From Lysobacteraceae bacterium NML91-0213 (GTDB lineage Bacteria; Pseudomonadota; Gammaproteobacteria; Xanthomonadales; Xanthomonadaceae): a stretch of DNA of 64,000 nucleotides. The notes beneath the pieces were generated by a model that worked only from the letters and a program-made list of their open reading frames with translations, searched no databases and was not told where the DNA came from. A program made the position numbers and the translations under genes. How positions within the stretch are numbered: position 1 is the first letter of the stretch; the number at the start of each line of letters is the position of its first letter. Location of the stretch: the NCBI GenBank assembly GCA_002798175.1, contig NWQL01000001.1:331078-395077 (forward strand). The letters are read 5' to 3'. This document shows, piece after piece, positions 12,072 through 21,610 of this stretch.

Positions 12072-12949
12072 GGCGCCGACTCCTGGTGGGTTGGGACGGG
12101 CGGCAGCGCGATGCCCGGGGCGCACGGCACCGCGGTACCGGAGACGATGATGCCCCCGGTTTCGGGGATGTCGACGACCAGCAGGCCCGGCCGGCCCATC
12201 GCCTCGCCCTGGTGGATGTGGATGCGCACCGGTGCCGCGATCAGCCCGGCGTCACGCAGGTAGCCGCCGAGTGCCGCCGCGGCGGCGCCGGTTGCCGGGT
12301 CCTCCACCACGCCGCCGACCGGGAACGGGTTGCGGGCATGGAACACGGTCGCGCCCTGGCGCCACACCAGCTGCAGCGTGGTGAGTCCATCCCCGACCAT
12401 CAGCGCCTTCAGGGCTGCGAAGTGGTATGCAAGCGAGGCCAGTCGCGCCGCATCGCGCACGGCCAGCACCAGATGCCAGGCGCCCGCGTAGGCGCGCGCC
12501 GGCGGAATGCTGTCGTCGAGCTCGGCATGGTTCCAGCCGAGGGCCGCAAGCGCGCCGTCGACCAGTGCGGAGGGTGCGCGCGTATGGCGCGGCGTCACGC
12601 TGGTCAGTGCCGCTTCGCGGACGCCGTTGCGCAGCGTCACCGTCACCGGCACCTCGCCGGCGGTCGTGGTCAGCACGTAGCGCCCATCACCACTGGTCTC
12701 GCCCAGCACGATGCCTGCGGCAATCGTTGCATGTCCGCAGAACGGCACTTCGGCTTCGGGACTGAAATAGCGCGCACGGCGGGAAGTGCCGCTGCCGGCA
12801 ACGAACACCGCTTCCGAGAAACCCACCTCGGCCGCGATCCGCTGCATCACCGCGGCCGGGGGGAGGGCGTCGCCGATCCACACGCCGGCGGGATTCCCGC
12901 CACGCGGGTCGCTGGAAAAGGCCGTGTAGCGGTGGAGCATCGTGGTCAT
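12068..12949 (-). CDS. PhzF-family isomerase/epimerase-like protein
   Basis: A 293-residue protein of the PhzF family (diaminopimelate epimerase-like fold). It has TAFSSDPRGGNPAGV, the conserved glutamate region GFSEAVFV, FSPEAEVPFCGHATIA and a C-terminal EDPATGAAAAALGGYL. In phenazine producers PhzF isomerises trans-2,3-dihydro-3-hydroxyanthranilate. Most homologues outside phenazine clusters have unknown substrates, and no other phz gene is present here, so phenazine synthesis should not be inferred. The first gene of a two-gene overlap with the reductase at 11055-12071. Confidence 0.85.
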   Translation of the reverse strand: MTTMLHRYTAFSSDPRGGNPAGVWIGDALPPAAVMQRIAAEVGFSEAVFVAGSGTSRRARYFSPEAEVPFCGHATIAAGIVLGETSGDGRYVLTTTAGEVPVTVTLRNGVREAALTSVTPRHTRAPSALVDGALAALGWNHAELDDSIPPARAYAGAWHLVLAVRDAARLASLAYHFAALKALMVGDGLTTLQLVWRQGATVFHARNPFPVGGVVEDPATGAAAAALGGYLRDAGLIAAPVRIHIHQGEAMGRPGLLVVDIPETGGIIVSGTAVPCAPGIALPPVPTHQESAP

Positions 12950-13067
12950 CGTGATTCCCCGGCTGGATTACGCGGTTGGTGCGAACCGGTACGTCCTGAT
13001 AGTGCCGAGGGTGGTCCCTGACTGTGGAGGCAGGGTCCGGAGTTGCCCCAGATTGGCACGGGGTAAC

Positions 13068-13076
13068 TGTTATGCT
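13068..13076 (+). promoter_or_regulatory. Possible extended -10 promoter for ompA
   Basis: TGTTATGCT (TG at 13068-13069, hexamer 13071-13076) resembles an extended -10 element. It lies about 125 bp before the OmpA start, in a 252-bp gap otherwise free of genes. No convincing -35 box is seen at the right spacing. Confidence 0.4.
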
Positions 13077-13201
13077 AGCGTTAACGACGTCTTCACAGGC
13101 ATGACTCTAGGCTACGCCGGCGATGATTGCCTGACGCGATCTCGACGCAATCACAACAAACGATGTAGATGCTTTCCCCCCTTGATCAAGGAGCTGAACG
13201 A

Positions 13202-14356
13202 ATGAAAAAGAAACTCCTCTGCGCCGCGCTGGTTGGCGGCCTGGGCCTGGCACACGCTGCCAGTGCGCAGGAGTTCGACGATCGCTGGTACCTGACTGGC
13301 TCCGTCGGCTACAACTTCCAGGACGACGACCGCCGCACCAACGACGCGCCGTTCGGCACCATCGGCCTGGGCAAGTTCATCAGCCCGAACTGGTCGGTCG
13401 ACGGTGAGATCAACTACCAGAACCCGAGCCTGCGCAGCGCCGCTTCGGTCGAGGGTTCGAACCCGGATCTGAACTGGAGCCAGTACGGCATCTCGTTCGA
13501 CTTCCGCTACCACTGGCTGCAGGAAGGCCGCACCTGGAACCCCTACGCGCTGTTCGGCGTCGGCTACCAGCGTTCCGAGGAAGAGTACGACAACTTCCCG
13601 AGCCCGGATTCGCCGGGTCAGCGCGAGGACGGCAACTTTGCCGCCAAGGTCGGTCTGGGTCTGCAGGGCACTTTCGAGAACCGCGTTGCGGTCCGTGCCG
13701 AAGTGGCCCTGCGTGGCGATTTCGACGACAGCAGCTACGCCGCCAGCGGCTCCCAGGACTGGGCGGGCTATCCGCACAACCAGTCCGAGAGCTACTTCAC
13801 CGACCTGATGGCTTCGGTCGGCGTCGTGATCCCGCTCGGCCCGCCGCCGGTTGCTCCGGTTGTCGCGCCGCCGCCGGCTCCGGTCGACAACTGCGCCGAC
13901 CGCGACACCGACGGTGACGGCGTCAACGACTGCGACGACCGCTGCCCGAACACCCCGGCAGGCACCACGGTCGGCCCGGATGGCTGCCCGGTTCCGGTCA
14001 CCATCGACCTGCGTGGCGTGAACTTCGACTTCGACCGCTCGACCCTGCGTCCGGACGCCGTCGCCATCCTCAACGAGGCGATCGAGATCCTGCGTCGCTA
14101 CCCCGACCTGCGCGTTGAAGTCGCCGGCCACACCGACTCCGTCGGTACCGACGCCTACAACCAGGCCCTGTCGGAGCGCCGCGCGCGCGCCGTGTACGAC
14201 CACATCACCGGCGCCGGCATTGCTGCCAGCCGCCTGGTGGGCCCGACCGGTTACGGCGAGAGCCGCCCGATCGCGCCGAACACCAACCCGGATGGTTCGG
14301 ACAATCCGGAAGGTCGTGCGCGCAACCGCCGCACCGAGCTCAACGTCCAGAACTGA
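13202..14356 (+). CDS. ompA: OmpA-family outer membrane porin/peptidoglycan-binding protein
   Basis: A 384-residue outer membrane protein. A signal peptide covers residues 1-22 (MKKKLLCAALVGG..., cleavage after AASA-Q). An N-terminal beta-barrel with alternating aromatic strands follows. Next is a proline-rich hinge (PPPVAPVVAPPPAPV) and a thrombospondin-type-3-like calcium motif (DRDTDGDGVNDCDDRCPNTP). The C-terminal OmpA domain has VNFDFDRSTLRPDA, VAGHTDSVG and NRRTEL. It links the outer membrane to peptidoglycan. AAGGAG at 13188-13193 sets the ATG at 13202. It has its own promoter region and a strong terminator, so it is monocistronic and probably highly expressed. Confidence 0.94.
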   Translation: MKKKLLCAALVGGLGLAHAASAQEFDDRWYLTGSVGYNFQDDDRRTNDAPFGTIGLGKFISPNWSVDGEINYQNPSLRSAASVEGSNPDLNWSQYGISFDFRYHWLQEGRTWNPYALFGVGYQRSEEEYDNFPSPDSPGQREDGNFAAKVGLGLQGTFENRVAVRAEVALRGDFDDSSYAASGSQDWAGYPHNQSESYFTDLMASVGVVIPLGPPPVAPVVAPPPAPVDNCADRDTDGDGVNDCDDRCPNTPAGTTVGPDGCPVPVTIDLRGVNFDFDRSTLRPDAVAILNEAIEILRRYPDLRVEVAGHTDSVGTDAYNQALSERRARAVYDHITGAGIAASRLVGPTGYGESRPIAPNTNPDGSDNPEGRARNRRTELNVQN

Positions 14357-14378
14357 GGACGCGCGCTCGAGTTGAACC

Positions 14379-14414
14379 AGAAAGCCCGGCCATTGGCCGG
14401 GCTTTCTGCTTTTT
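14379..14414 (+). terminator. Intrinsic terminator of ompA
   Basis: A perfect 13-bp stem (AGAAAGCCCGGCC at 14379-14391, complement at 14395-14407) with a 3-base loop, then GC and five T, 22 bases after the ompA stop. Confidence 0.92.
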
Positions 14415-14573
14415 GCCGTGGGGAAGAGCATAGTGGGCGCGCGCCATGGCGATCGCGGCCGGACGACGCATCCGCCAAGCCTGCCGCATATGAATACGTC
14501 GTTCCAGAACAAGGACTTGCCGCTCCTAGTTCAAGCTGTTTACACTCCACCGCACTTTCGCCGGGGAACCATC

Positions 14574-15083
14574 ATGTACAAGGCCATCGCCACGCTGCTG
14601 CTTACCGCGGCCCCTGTCCTGTCGTTCGCGTCCGATTGCTCGCTTCCGCAGCCGGTTGCGGCCGCGCCGACGCCGGCAACGGTCCTGAGCGCGGTGTCTC
14701 CCGAACTGGTGGCTCCCACGTACCGCCCCGGTGCCCACGGCGGCGTGCTTGCCCCGGGCATCGACGAATCGCAGTCGCTCGAACAGGTGCTGCTGCGCAT
14801 CCAGCTCGAAGGCTGTCCGCAGCTGAGCGCGTCGGCCGCCACCGTCGATCCGAATGATCCGTCGGTCTACCAGCCCAAGACCGAATTCGACAACACGCCC
14901 TGGCGCTTCGACATGCAGCAGGAAGGCAAGATGATGACCGCCGACGAGTTCGACGCCTGGATGAAGGCGCGCGGCGTGCGCGTGGCCCGCGGCGTGCAGC
15001 CCGCCACCCTGCCGGCTCCGGCGGCGGATGCGGTGCCGGCCGAAGCCGGGACAACGGCACCGGTGCCGACCTCGAACAACTGA
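14574..15083 (+). CDS. Exported hypothetical protein
   Basis: A 169-residue protein with a signal peptide (MYKAIATLLLTAAPVLSFAS, residues 1-20). The mature part is low in recognisable motifs: a segment PTYRPGAHGGVLAPGIDESQ, a KTEFDNTPWRFDMQQEGKMM block with DEFDAWMKARGV, and a C-terminal Ala/Pro tail (VQPATLPAPAADAVPAEAG). The DEFDAWMKARGV stretch looks like a short amphipathic helix. The start was placed at 14574 for the signal peptide; the frame is open further upstream but crosses the ompA terminator. I do not recognise the family. It is flanked by terminators on both sides, so monocistronic. Confidence 0.75.
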   Translation: MYKAIATLLLTAAPVLSFASDCSLPQPVAAAPTPATVLSAVSPELVAPTYRPGAHGGVLAPGIDESQSLEQVLLRIQLEGCPQLSASAATVDPNDPSVYQPKTEFDNTPWRFDMQQEGKMMTADEFDAWMKARGVRVARGVQPATLPAPAADAVPAEAGTTAPVPTSNN

Positions 15084-15101
15084 GCCGTCTCCGGCTCCAT
15101 G

Positions 15102-15129
15102 AAAAAGGCCCGCGCAAGCGGGCCTTTTT
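15102..15129. terminator. Bidirectional intrinsic terminator
   Basis: A 12-bp perfect stem (AAAAAGGCCCGC at 15102-15113, complement at 15118-15129) with a GCAA loop. It gives a five-T tail on the plus strand and on the minus strand, between the convergent exported-protein gene and kbl. Confidence 0.93.
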
Positions 15130-15153
15130 CCGTCAGGGCGTCCGCCGTCGGCG

Positions 15154-16347
15154 TCAGCTGCCGATGACGCCCAGCTCGCGGCCGATCCGGGTGAACGCGT
15201 CGATGGCGCGGTCGAGGTGTTCACGGGTATGCGCGGCCGACATCTGCGTGCGGATGCGTGCCTGGCCCTTCGGCACCACCGGAAAGAAGAAGCCGATCGC
15301 ATAGATGCCTTCCTCGAGCAGGCGTTCGGCGAATCGCTGGGCCAGCGGCGCGTCGTACAGCATCACCGGGCTGATCGGATGGTCGCCCGGACGGATGTCG
15401 AACCCGGCCGCGGTCATGCGCTCGCGGAAATAGGCGGTGTTCACACGCAGCTGCTCGCGCAGGCTGCCGGCGGCGTCGAGCATCTCGAAGGCCTTGATGC
15501 CGGCGGCCACCACGTGCGGCGGCAGCGAGTTGGAGAACAGGTAGGGGCGCGAACGCTGGCGCAGCAGTTCGACCACCTCGCGCTTCGCGGTGGTGAAGCC
15601 GCCGAGCGCACCGCCCATCGCCTTGCCCAGGGTGCCGGTGATGATGTCGATCCGGTCCAGCACCCCCTTGACCTCGGCCGAGCCGCGGCCGGTGGCACCG
15701 ATGAAGCCGGTCGCGTGGCACTCGTCGATGTGCACCAGCGCGCCGTACTGCTGCGCCAGCGCGGTGATTTCGTCGAGCGGGGCGACGAAGCCGTCCATCG
15801 AGAACACCCCGTCGGTGGTGATCATGATGGTGTGCGCGCCGTCGGCCTTCGCCTGCTGCAATTGCTTCTCGAGATCCGCCATGTCGCAGTTGGCGTAGCG
15901 GTAGCGCTTGGCCTTGCACAGGCGCACGCCGTCGATGATCGAGGCATGGTTGAGCGAGTCGGAGATGACCGCGTCCCCGGCGCCCAGCAGCGGCTCGAAC
16001 AGGCCGCCGTTGGCATCGAAGCAGGCTGCGTAGAGGATGGTGTCCTCGGTGCCGAAGAAGTCGGCGATGGTCTGCTCCAGCTGCTTGTGCAGGTCCTGGG
16101 TGCCGCAGATGAAACGCACAGACGCCATACCGAAGCCGTGGCTGTCGAGTGCCTCCCTGGCGGCGGCGATGATGTCCGGGTGGTCGGCCAGGCCGAGATA
16201 GTTGTTGGCGCAGAAGTTCAGCACCGTGCGGCCGTCGGCGAGGGTGATCTCGGCCGACTGCGGGCTGGTGATGATGCGTTCGGCCTTGAACAGGCCGGCC
16301 TCGCGGATCTCGTCGAGGGTGTCGGCGTAGCGTTCGGTCAGGGACAT
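15154..16347 (-). CDS. kbl: Glycine C-acetyltransferase (2-amino-3-ketobutyrate CoA ligase)
   Basis: A 397-residue PLP enzyme of the alpha-oxoamine synthase family. It splits 2-amino-3-ketobutyrate with CoA to glycine and acetyl-CoA. Landmarks are [46 protein letters not shown] and the Schiff-base lysine Lys242 in [10 protein letters not shown]. Full length compared with E. coli Kbl (398). The start at 16347 yields the usual [15 protein letters not shown]-terminus. It works with threonine dehydrogenase (17496-18545); a putative metalloprotease gene lies between them on the same strand. Confidence 0.96.
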   Translation of the reverse strand: MSLTERYADTLDEIREAGLFKAERIITSPQSAEITLADGRTVLNFCANNYLGLADHPDIIAAAREALDSHGFGMASVRFICGTQDLHKQLEQTIADFFGTEDTILYAACFDANGGLFEPLLGAGDAVISDSLNHASIIDGVRLCKAKRYRYANCDMADLEKQLQQAKADGAHTIMITTDGVFSMDGFVAPLDEITALAQQYGALVHIDECHATGFIGATGRGSAEVKGVLDRIDIITGTLGKAMGGALGGFTTAKREVVELLRQRSRPYLFSNSLPPHVVAAGIKAFEMLDAAGSLREQLRVNTAYFRERMTAAGFDIRPGDHPISPVMLYDAPLAQRFAERLLEEGIYAIGFFFPVVPKGQARIRTQMSAAHTREHLDRAIDAFTRIGRELGVIGS

Positions 16348-16378
16348 GCGCGGCGATCCTGCAGGCGGGCCAGGCAGT

Positions 16379-17389
16379 TTAACCGGCAGGATCGACCACG
16401 GCCCCGTCGCGCGTCTCGCACCAGTTGTCCCACGCCGCCTGCAGGGTGGAGATGTCGGCAGGAAGGCCATGCAGTGCGCCCGAATCGGCCAGCCAGTCGG
16501 CGAAGCCGACGCCGTCGGCCAGCGCGGTACTGATCGTTCCCAGGATCGTGGGATCCCCGCTGGCATCGAGCAGGAAGTCCGAGAACAGCAGCGACTGCGC
16601 ATAGAACATGCCCATCGCCGGTGCGTCCGGGCCACTCGCCACCATCACCTGGATGCCCGATGTGGTGCGGGTTCCGGCCTCGGCTTCCAGTTGCGCACGC
16701 CTGGCTGCGGTCATCGGGTGCGCCATCGCAAGGAACTCGGCGAGCGGGCGGATCGCAGGCGATGACTGGCGCCTGGCGTCGATGAAGTGCCGTTCGCGCG
16801 CCGCGCGGCCGGGTTCATCCTCCATCAGCACGGCCGATGCCTCGTCCAGCCAGTCCGGGGCGGGTGTGCCGTACTGCGCCAGGTCAGGTTGCGCATGCGG
16901 CCAGAACGCCGCGCGGTACTGCGCATGGCCAAGCTCGTGTCGAAGGGTGTCGACGTGTCGGGCTTCGACCTGCGACACGATCGCTTCGATTCTGTCCGGC
17001 CCGGCATCGGGCATGGCGCGACGGATGGCGGTCTCGACCTGGGCGCGCTTGTCGCCCGGGGATAGCCAGCTCTGGGAAAACCCTAGGCCATGCGTTTGCG
17101 CGAAACGCTCCCCGTCTTCGGTGGCGAAGGTGGAGCTCAGGACCAGCACGCCGGATGCGGGGGGGCGGCCGAAGACCTGCTGGAAGCGGGCGGCCACGAC
17201 ATCCAGCGCTGCGGCTGCCAATTCCGCATCGTCCTGCCTACCGGCATAGGCCAGCCCGTGCGTGGCGGCCACGCAGACCGCGCCCGGCGGGTCTGCGACG
17301 TCCGGGCAGCGCTGCATGCCGGCCGCGCTATCGGCAACGGCAAGGCCAGCCAACAGGAGGAATTGCACAACTGGACGTCCCGGGCGCAT
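16379..17389 (-). CDS. Putative exported zinc metallopeptidase (HELGH)
   Basis: A 336-residue protein with an N-terminal signal ([20 protein letters not shown]). HELGH at residues 151-155 is a classic HExxH zinc site. A candidate third ligand, Glu183, sits in WLDEASAV about 30 residues later, the gluzincin/peptidase-MA-like layout. I do not recognise the exact family. It lies 31 bp upstream of kbl and 106 bp downstream of tdh, all on the minus strand, so it is probably co-transcribed with kbl. The start at 17389 was chosen because the hydrophobic signal then sits at the N-terminus; a longer frame has 24 extra polar residues. Substrate and role are unknown. Confidence 0.72.
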   Translation of the reverse strand: MRPGRPVVQFLLLAGLAVADSAAGMQRCPDVADPPGAVCVAATHGLAYAGRQDDAELAAAALDVVAARFQQVFGRPPASGVLVLSSTFATEDGERFAQTHGLGFSQSWLSPGDKRAQVETAIRRAMPDAGPDRIEAIVSQVEARHVDTLRHELGHAQYRAAFWPHAQPDLAQYGTPAPDWLDEASAVLMEDEPGRAARERHFIDARRQSSPAIRPLAEFLAMAHPMTAARRAQLEAEAGTRTTSGIQVMVASGPDAPAMGMFYAQSLLFSDFLLDASGDPTILGTISTALADGVGFADWLADSGALHGLPADISTLQAAWDNWCETRDGAVVDPAG

Positions 17390-17495
17390 CGACCACTTCC
17401 TGTGGAATCCTGGCGATGAGCCTGGACCGCGTGGCACGCCGTTGGACGTGCCACAGGTCATGGGCGTGCCGTGGGTGCGGCGAAGCGCCCGCCGG

Positions 17496-18545
17496 TCAAT
17501 GCCAGTCGAGCACGACCTTGCCGGACCTGCCGGATTCCATCAGGTCGAAGCCCTTCTGGAACTCGCTGGCGGGCAGCTGGTGGCTGAGCACCTTGCCCAG
17601 CGGGAAGCCCGACAGCACCAGCTGGGTCATCTTGTACCAGGTCTCGTACATCTTGCGGCCGTAGATGCCCTGCACGGTGAGGCCCTTGAAGATGATGCGG
17701 TCCCAGTCCACGCCGGCACCCTTGGGCAGGATGCCGAGCAGGGCGACCTTGCCGCCGTGGTACATGCAGTCGAGCATGTCGTTGAAGGCGCGCGGGTTGC
17801 CGCTCATCTCCAGGCCGACGTCGAAACCTTCCAGGTGCAGGTCGGCCATGACATCCCTCAGCGACGCATTGGCGACGTTGACCACGCGCGTGGCGCCCAT
17901 GTCGGCGGCCAGCTTCAGCCGGTAGTCGTTGACGTCGGTGACCACCACGTTGCGTGCGCCGATGTGCTTGCAGATGCCGGCGGCCATCACGCCGATCGGG
18001 CCGGCACCGGTGATCAGCACGTCCTCGCCGACCACGTCGAACTCCAGCGCGCAGTGCGCTGCATTGCCGTAGGGGTCGAAGAACGCCGCCAGTTCCGACG
18101 GGATCTGGTCCGGGATCGGCCACAGGTTGGTGGCCGGCATCACGATGTAGTCCGCGAAGGCGCCGTTGCGGTTCACGCCGATGCCGTTGGTGTTCGGGCA
18201 CAGGTGCTGCTTGCCGGCGCGGCAGTTGCGGCAGTGGCCGCAGACGATATGGCCTTCGGCGGAAACCCGCTGGCCGATGGTGTAGCCCTGCACGCCGGGG
18301 CCGACCTCGGCGATGCGGCCGACGAACTCGTGGCCGATGGTCAGGCCCGGGGTGATGGTGCGCTGGCTCCACTCGTCCCACAGATAGATGTGCAGGTCGG
18401 TGCCGCAGATCGCGGCTTTCTCGACACGGATCAGCACTTCGTTGGGACCCGGCACCGGCACCGGCACCTCTTCCATCCAGATGCCCTTGCTGGCTTCGCG
18501 CTTGACCAGCGCGCGCATGGTGGTGGGCCGGTTGCTGTCGGGCAT
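17496..18545 (-). CDS. tdh: L-threonine 3-dehydrogenase
   Basis: A 349-residue zinc- and NAD-dependent dehydrogenase that oxidises threonine to 2-amino-3-ketobutyrate. It has zinc-binding segments [16 protein letters not shown] and [15 protein letters not shown], and the nucleotide site [13 protein letters not shown]. Starting at the internal ATG at 18518 would give 340 residues, closer to E. coli Tdh (341), so the first nine residues may be spurious. A TATAAT hexamer sits 34-39 bp upstream of the ATG at 18545. It heads a probable transcription unit with the HELGH protein and kbl. Confidence 0.95.
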   Translation of the reverse strand: MPDSNRPTTMRALVKREASKGIWMEEVPVPVPGPNEVLIRVEKAAICGTDLHIYLWDEWSQRTITPGLTIGHEFVGRIAEVGPGVQGYTIGQRVSAEGHIVCGHCRNCRAGKQHLCPNTNGIGVNRNGAFADYIVMPATNLWPIPDQIPSELAAFFDPYGNAAHCALEFDVVGEDVLITGAGPIGVMAAGICKHIGARNVVVTDVNDYRLKLAADMGATRVVNVANASLRDVMADLHLEGFDVGLEMSGNPRAFNDMLDCMYHGGKVALLGILPKGAGVDWDRIIFKGLTVQGIYGRKMYETWYKMTQLVLSGFPLGKVLSHQLPASEFQKGFDLMESGRSGKVVLDWH

Positions 18546-18578
18546 GTGGGGTGTCCGTGGGAGGTGAAAAGAAGCGGA

Positions 18579-18584
18579 ATTATA
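18579..18584 (-). promoter_or_regulatory. Candidate -10 element for tdh
   Basis: A perfect TATAAT on the minus strand, 34-39 bp upstream of the longer tdh start, in the gap divergent to the S46 peptidase gene. No -35 match is obvious. Confidence 0.5.
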
Positions 18585-18698
18585 CGTGCCGGGGCCGTCG
18601 CGCCGGCGCATGCCGACCCGCCCGCGCACGCACGCGGGGGTATGGTGCGCGGCCATGGCCGGTAGACTTGGCGCCCCGTCATACCGGAACGCCGCCTG

Positions 18699-20846
18699 AT
18701 GCCCCGTCGCCTGATCGCCGCGCTGCTTGCGCTTGCCGCCGCCACGCCCGCCATCGCCGGCGAGGGCATGTGGGTCCCGCAGCAGCTGCCGGAGATCGGC
18801 GACGCGTTGAAGCGCACCGGGCTGCGCCTGCCGGCTTCGCAGCTGGCCGACCTGACTGGCGACCCGATGGGCGCGGTGGTCTCGCTGGGTGGCTGCACCG
18901 CCGGCTTCGTCTCGCAGCAGGGGCTGGTGGTGACCAACCACCACTGCGCCTACGGCGCGATCCAGCTGAACTCGACGCCGGAGAACAACCTGATGCGCGA
19001 CGGCTTCAACGCCGGTGCGCGCGACCAGGAGCTCAGTGCCGGCCCGAACGCGCGCATCTACGTGCTCGATTCCATCCGCGACGTCACCGCACAGGTGCAG
19101 GAGGCGATGGCCGCCGCGCCCGACGCCATCGGCCGCACCCGCGCGTTCGAGGCGATCGAGAAGCGGCTGGTGGCCAGCTGCGAGTTCCGCGCGGGCTACC
19201 GTTGCCGCCTGTATCCCTTCGATGGCGGCAACGCCTGGCGGCTGTTCCGCAACCTCGAGATCCGCGACGTGCGGCTGGTCTACGCGCCACCGGGCGGCAT
19301 CGGCAACTTCGGCGGCGAGGTCGACAACTGGACCTGGCCGCGGCACACCGGCGACTTCGCTTTCTACCGCGCCTACGTCGGGCCGGATGGCCAGCCGGCC
19401 GACCACGCCGCGACCAACGTGCCCTACCAGCCCAAGCGCTGGCTGCGTTTCGCCGAGCGCCCGCTGCGCGAGGGCGACTTCGTGATGGCGGCCGGGTATC
19501 CGGGCAGCACCAACCGCTATGCGCTGGCCGGCGAGTTCGAGCAGACCGCGCAGTGGATGTATCCGACCCTCTCGGCGCACTACAAGCGCCTGCTGGAACT
19601 GGTCGAGGCCGAGGGAGCGCGCAACCCGGAAATCGCGGTGCGCTACGCCAGCACCGTGGGCGGTTGGAAGAACGCCTCGAAGAACTACGACGGCCAGCTC
19701 GAAGGCTTCGCCCGCATCGACGCCGCGCAGCGCAAGCGCGCCGAGGAGGAGGCGGTGCTGGAATGGCTGCGCGGGCAGGGCGAGGCCGGGCAGGCGGCCC
19801 TCGCCGCGCATGCGGAACTGGTGCGCGTCAACGAGGCCGCCAGCGCCACCCGCGACCGCGACCTGATCACCGGCCAGCTGCACCGGCTGGGCACGCTGGG
19901 CGTGGCGATGACGCTCTATCGCAACGCAATCGAGCGCAGCAACCCGGATGCCGATCGCGAGCCCGGCTACCAGGAGCGCGACCAGGCCACCATCCAGGGT
20001 TCGCTGCAGCAGATGGAGCGCCGCTACCACCCGGAGATGGATCGCATCCTGCAGCGTTACTGGCTGGGCGAATACATCAGGCTGCCGGCCGACCAGCGCG
20101 ACGCCGCGATCGACAAGTGGCTGGGCGGCAACGACGCGGCGGCCATCGAGCGCGCGCTCGACCGGCTGGCCGGGACCCGGCTGGGTGACCTCGACGAGCG
20201 CATGCGCTGGCTCACCGCCGACCGCGATGCGTTCGAGCGCAGCCGTGATCCGGCGATCCGCTACGCGATCGCGGTCACCCCGTCGATGCTGCGCCAGGAC
20301 ATCGAGCGCAAGGCGCGCGGTGGCGAACTGCTGCAGGCGCGCCCGCGCTATCTCGCCGCGGTCGCCGACTGGCGCCGTGCGCAGGGCGGGGCGGTGTATC
20401 CCGACGCCAACGGCTCGCTGCGCATCACCTTCGGCAAGGTCACCGGCTATACGGGGCTCGACGGCCGCGCGCACACGCCGTTCACGACCATCGACGAGAT
20501 TCCCGCCAAGGCCACCGGCGAGGAGCCGTTCGACGCACCGCAGGCATTGCTGGACGCGGTGGCCGAGCGCCGCCATGCCGGCCTGGCCGAGCGCCGCCTG
20601 CGCACGGTGCCGGTGAACTTCCTGTCCGACCTCGACGTCACCGGCGGCAACTCCGGTTCGCCGGTGCTCGACGCGCAGGGCCGGCTGACCGGCCTGCTGT
20701 TCGACATGAACTGGGAATCGGTGAGCTCGAACTGGGTGTTCGACCCGGCGATGACGCGCACCATTTCGGTCGACCAGCGCTACCTGCGCTGGATCATGCG
20801 CGAGGTGTACCCGGCCCCCGCACTGCTCGAGGAGCTCGGGCTGTGA
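18699..20846 (+). CDS. S46-family dipeptidyl-peptidase
   Basis: A 715-residue exported serine peptidase of family S46 (DPP7/DPP11/DAP BII type). It releases N-terminal dipeptides from oligopeptides in the periplasm. A signal peptide covers residues 1-20. Catalytic residues: His in TNHHC (residues 79-83), Asp209 in [14 protein letters not shown] and Ser652 in TGGNSGSP. The residue equivalent to the substrate-selecting Gly/Arg673 of the Porphyromonas enzymes is Met670 (FDMNWES), 18 residues after the serine as in DPP11. Its substrate preference is therefore uncertain. Divergent from tdh, followed by a histidine phosphatase gene. Confidence 0.93.
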   Translation: MPRRLIAALLALAAATPAIAGEGMWVPQQLPEIGDALKRTGLRLPASQLADLTGDPMGAVVSLGGCTAGFVSQQGLVVTNHHCAYGAIQLNSTPENNLMRDGFNAGARDQELSAGPNARIYVLDSIRDVTAQVQEAMAAAPDAIGRTRAFEAIEKRLVASCEFRAGYRCRLYPFDGGNAWRLFRNLEIRDVRLVYAPPGGIGNFGGEVDNWTWPRHTGDFAFYRAYVGPDGQPADHAATNVPYQPKRWLRFAERPLREGDFVMAAGYPGSTNRYALAGEFEQTAQWMYPTLSAHYKRLLELVEAEGARNPEIAVRYASTVGGWKNASKNYDGQLEGFARIDAAQRKRAEEEAVLEWLRGQGEAGQAALAAHAELVRVNEAASATRDRDLITGQLHRLGTLGVAMTLYRNAIERSNPDADREPGYQERDQATIQGSLQQMERRYHPEMDRILQRYWLGEYIRLPADQRDAAIDKWLGGNDAAAIERALDRLAGTRLGDLDERMRWLTADRDAFERSRDPAIRYAIAVTPSMLRQDIERKARGGELLQARPRYLAAVADWRRAQGGAVYPDANGSLRITFGKVTGYTGLDGRAHTPFTTIDEIPAKATGEEPFDAPQALLDAVAERRHAGLAERRLRTVPVNFLSDLDVTGGNSGSPVLDAQGRLTGLLFDMNWESVSSNWVFDPAMTRTISVDQRYLRWIMREVYPAPALLEELGL

Positions 20847-20898
20847 CCACGGCCGGCCTGCTACGCTCCGGACCCCACGTCCCGGAGGCGCTGCGCGC

Positions 20899-21546
20899 AT
20901 GAGGATCCTGCTGGCCCGGCATGGCGAGACGCTCTGGAACGCGGAAGGCCGCTACCAGGGGCAGGAGGACATCGCGCTGTCGCCGGTGGGAATCGCCCAG
21001 GCGGAGGCGCTGGGCCGGCGACTGGCGGAGGTGCGCATCGACCGCGCGGTGGCCTCGCCATTGCAGCGGGCGCAGCGGACCGCCGAGCTCGCGCTCGGGC
21101 CCGAGCGCGCCGGCATGCTGACCTTCGACGACGGCCTGCGCGAGATCGGCCACGGCAGCTGGGAAGGCCTGCTGGCCGGTGAGATCCGCGCGCAGCACCC
21201 CGAACTCGCCCGTGCCTGGCGCGAAGCCCCCGACACGGTGCTGATGCCCGGGGGCGGCGAGTCCCTGCAGCACGTGGTCGACCGCGCCTGGCCGGCGCTG
21301 GCGCGCGCGATGGCGGGCCTCGGCGCGGACGACACCCTGCTGGTGGTCGCACACGATGCGGTCAACCGCGTGCTGCTGTGCAGGGTGCTGGGCATTCCGC
21401 TGTCGCGGCTGTGGACCTTCCGCCAGGCACCGACCACGCTGAACCTGCTCGAAGGCGCCACGCCGGACACGCTCGATGTGGTGCGCCTCAACGACTGTGC
21501 GCACCACACCCCGCTGTTCGGCGAAGCGGTGCACCGGGCGCTGTGA
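20899..21546 (+). CDS. Histidine phosphatase (phosphoglycerate mutase-like)
   Basis: A 215-residue protein of the branch-1 histidine phosphatase superfamily. The phospho-accepting histidine is in [21 protein letters not shown], and the second histidine is in [25 protein letters not shown] and EIGHGSWEG also match. The length suits a small-molecule or cobalamin-pathway-type phosphatase (CobC-like) rather than glycolytic PGM. No cobalamin genes are adjacent, so the substrate is unknown. A CGGAGG site precedes the ATG; folC follows 64 bp later on the same strand. Confidence 0.88.
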   Translation: MRILLARHGETLWNAEGRYQGQEDIALSPVGIAQAEALGRRLAEVRIDRAVASPLQRAQRTAELALGPERAGMLTFDDGLREIGHGSWEGLLAGEIRAQHPELARAWREAPDTVLMPGGGESLQHVVDRAWPALARAMAGLGADDTLLVVAHDAVNRVLLCRVLGIPLSRLWTFRQAPTTLNLLEGATPDTLDVVRLNDCAHHTPLFGEAVHRAL

Positions 21547-21610
21547 CCGCGTGGCGGGCCGCGCGGACGTCCGGCCGTGCTCCCCGACCGCAGGACCCTG
21601 GAACCACGCG

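Noticed and set aside
12068-12949. PhzF as evidence for phenazine production
   Set aside because: No other phz gene is in the window, and PhzF-like proteins are common outside phenazine clusters.
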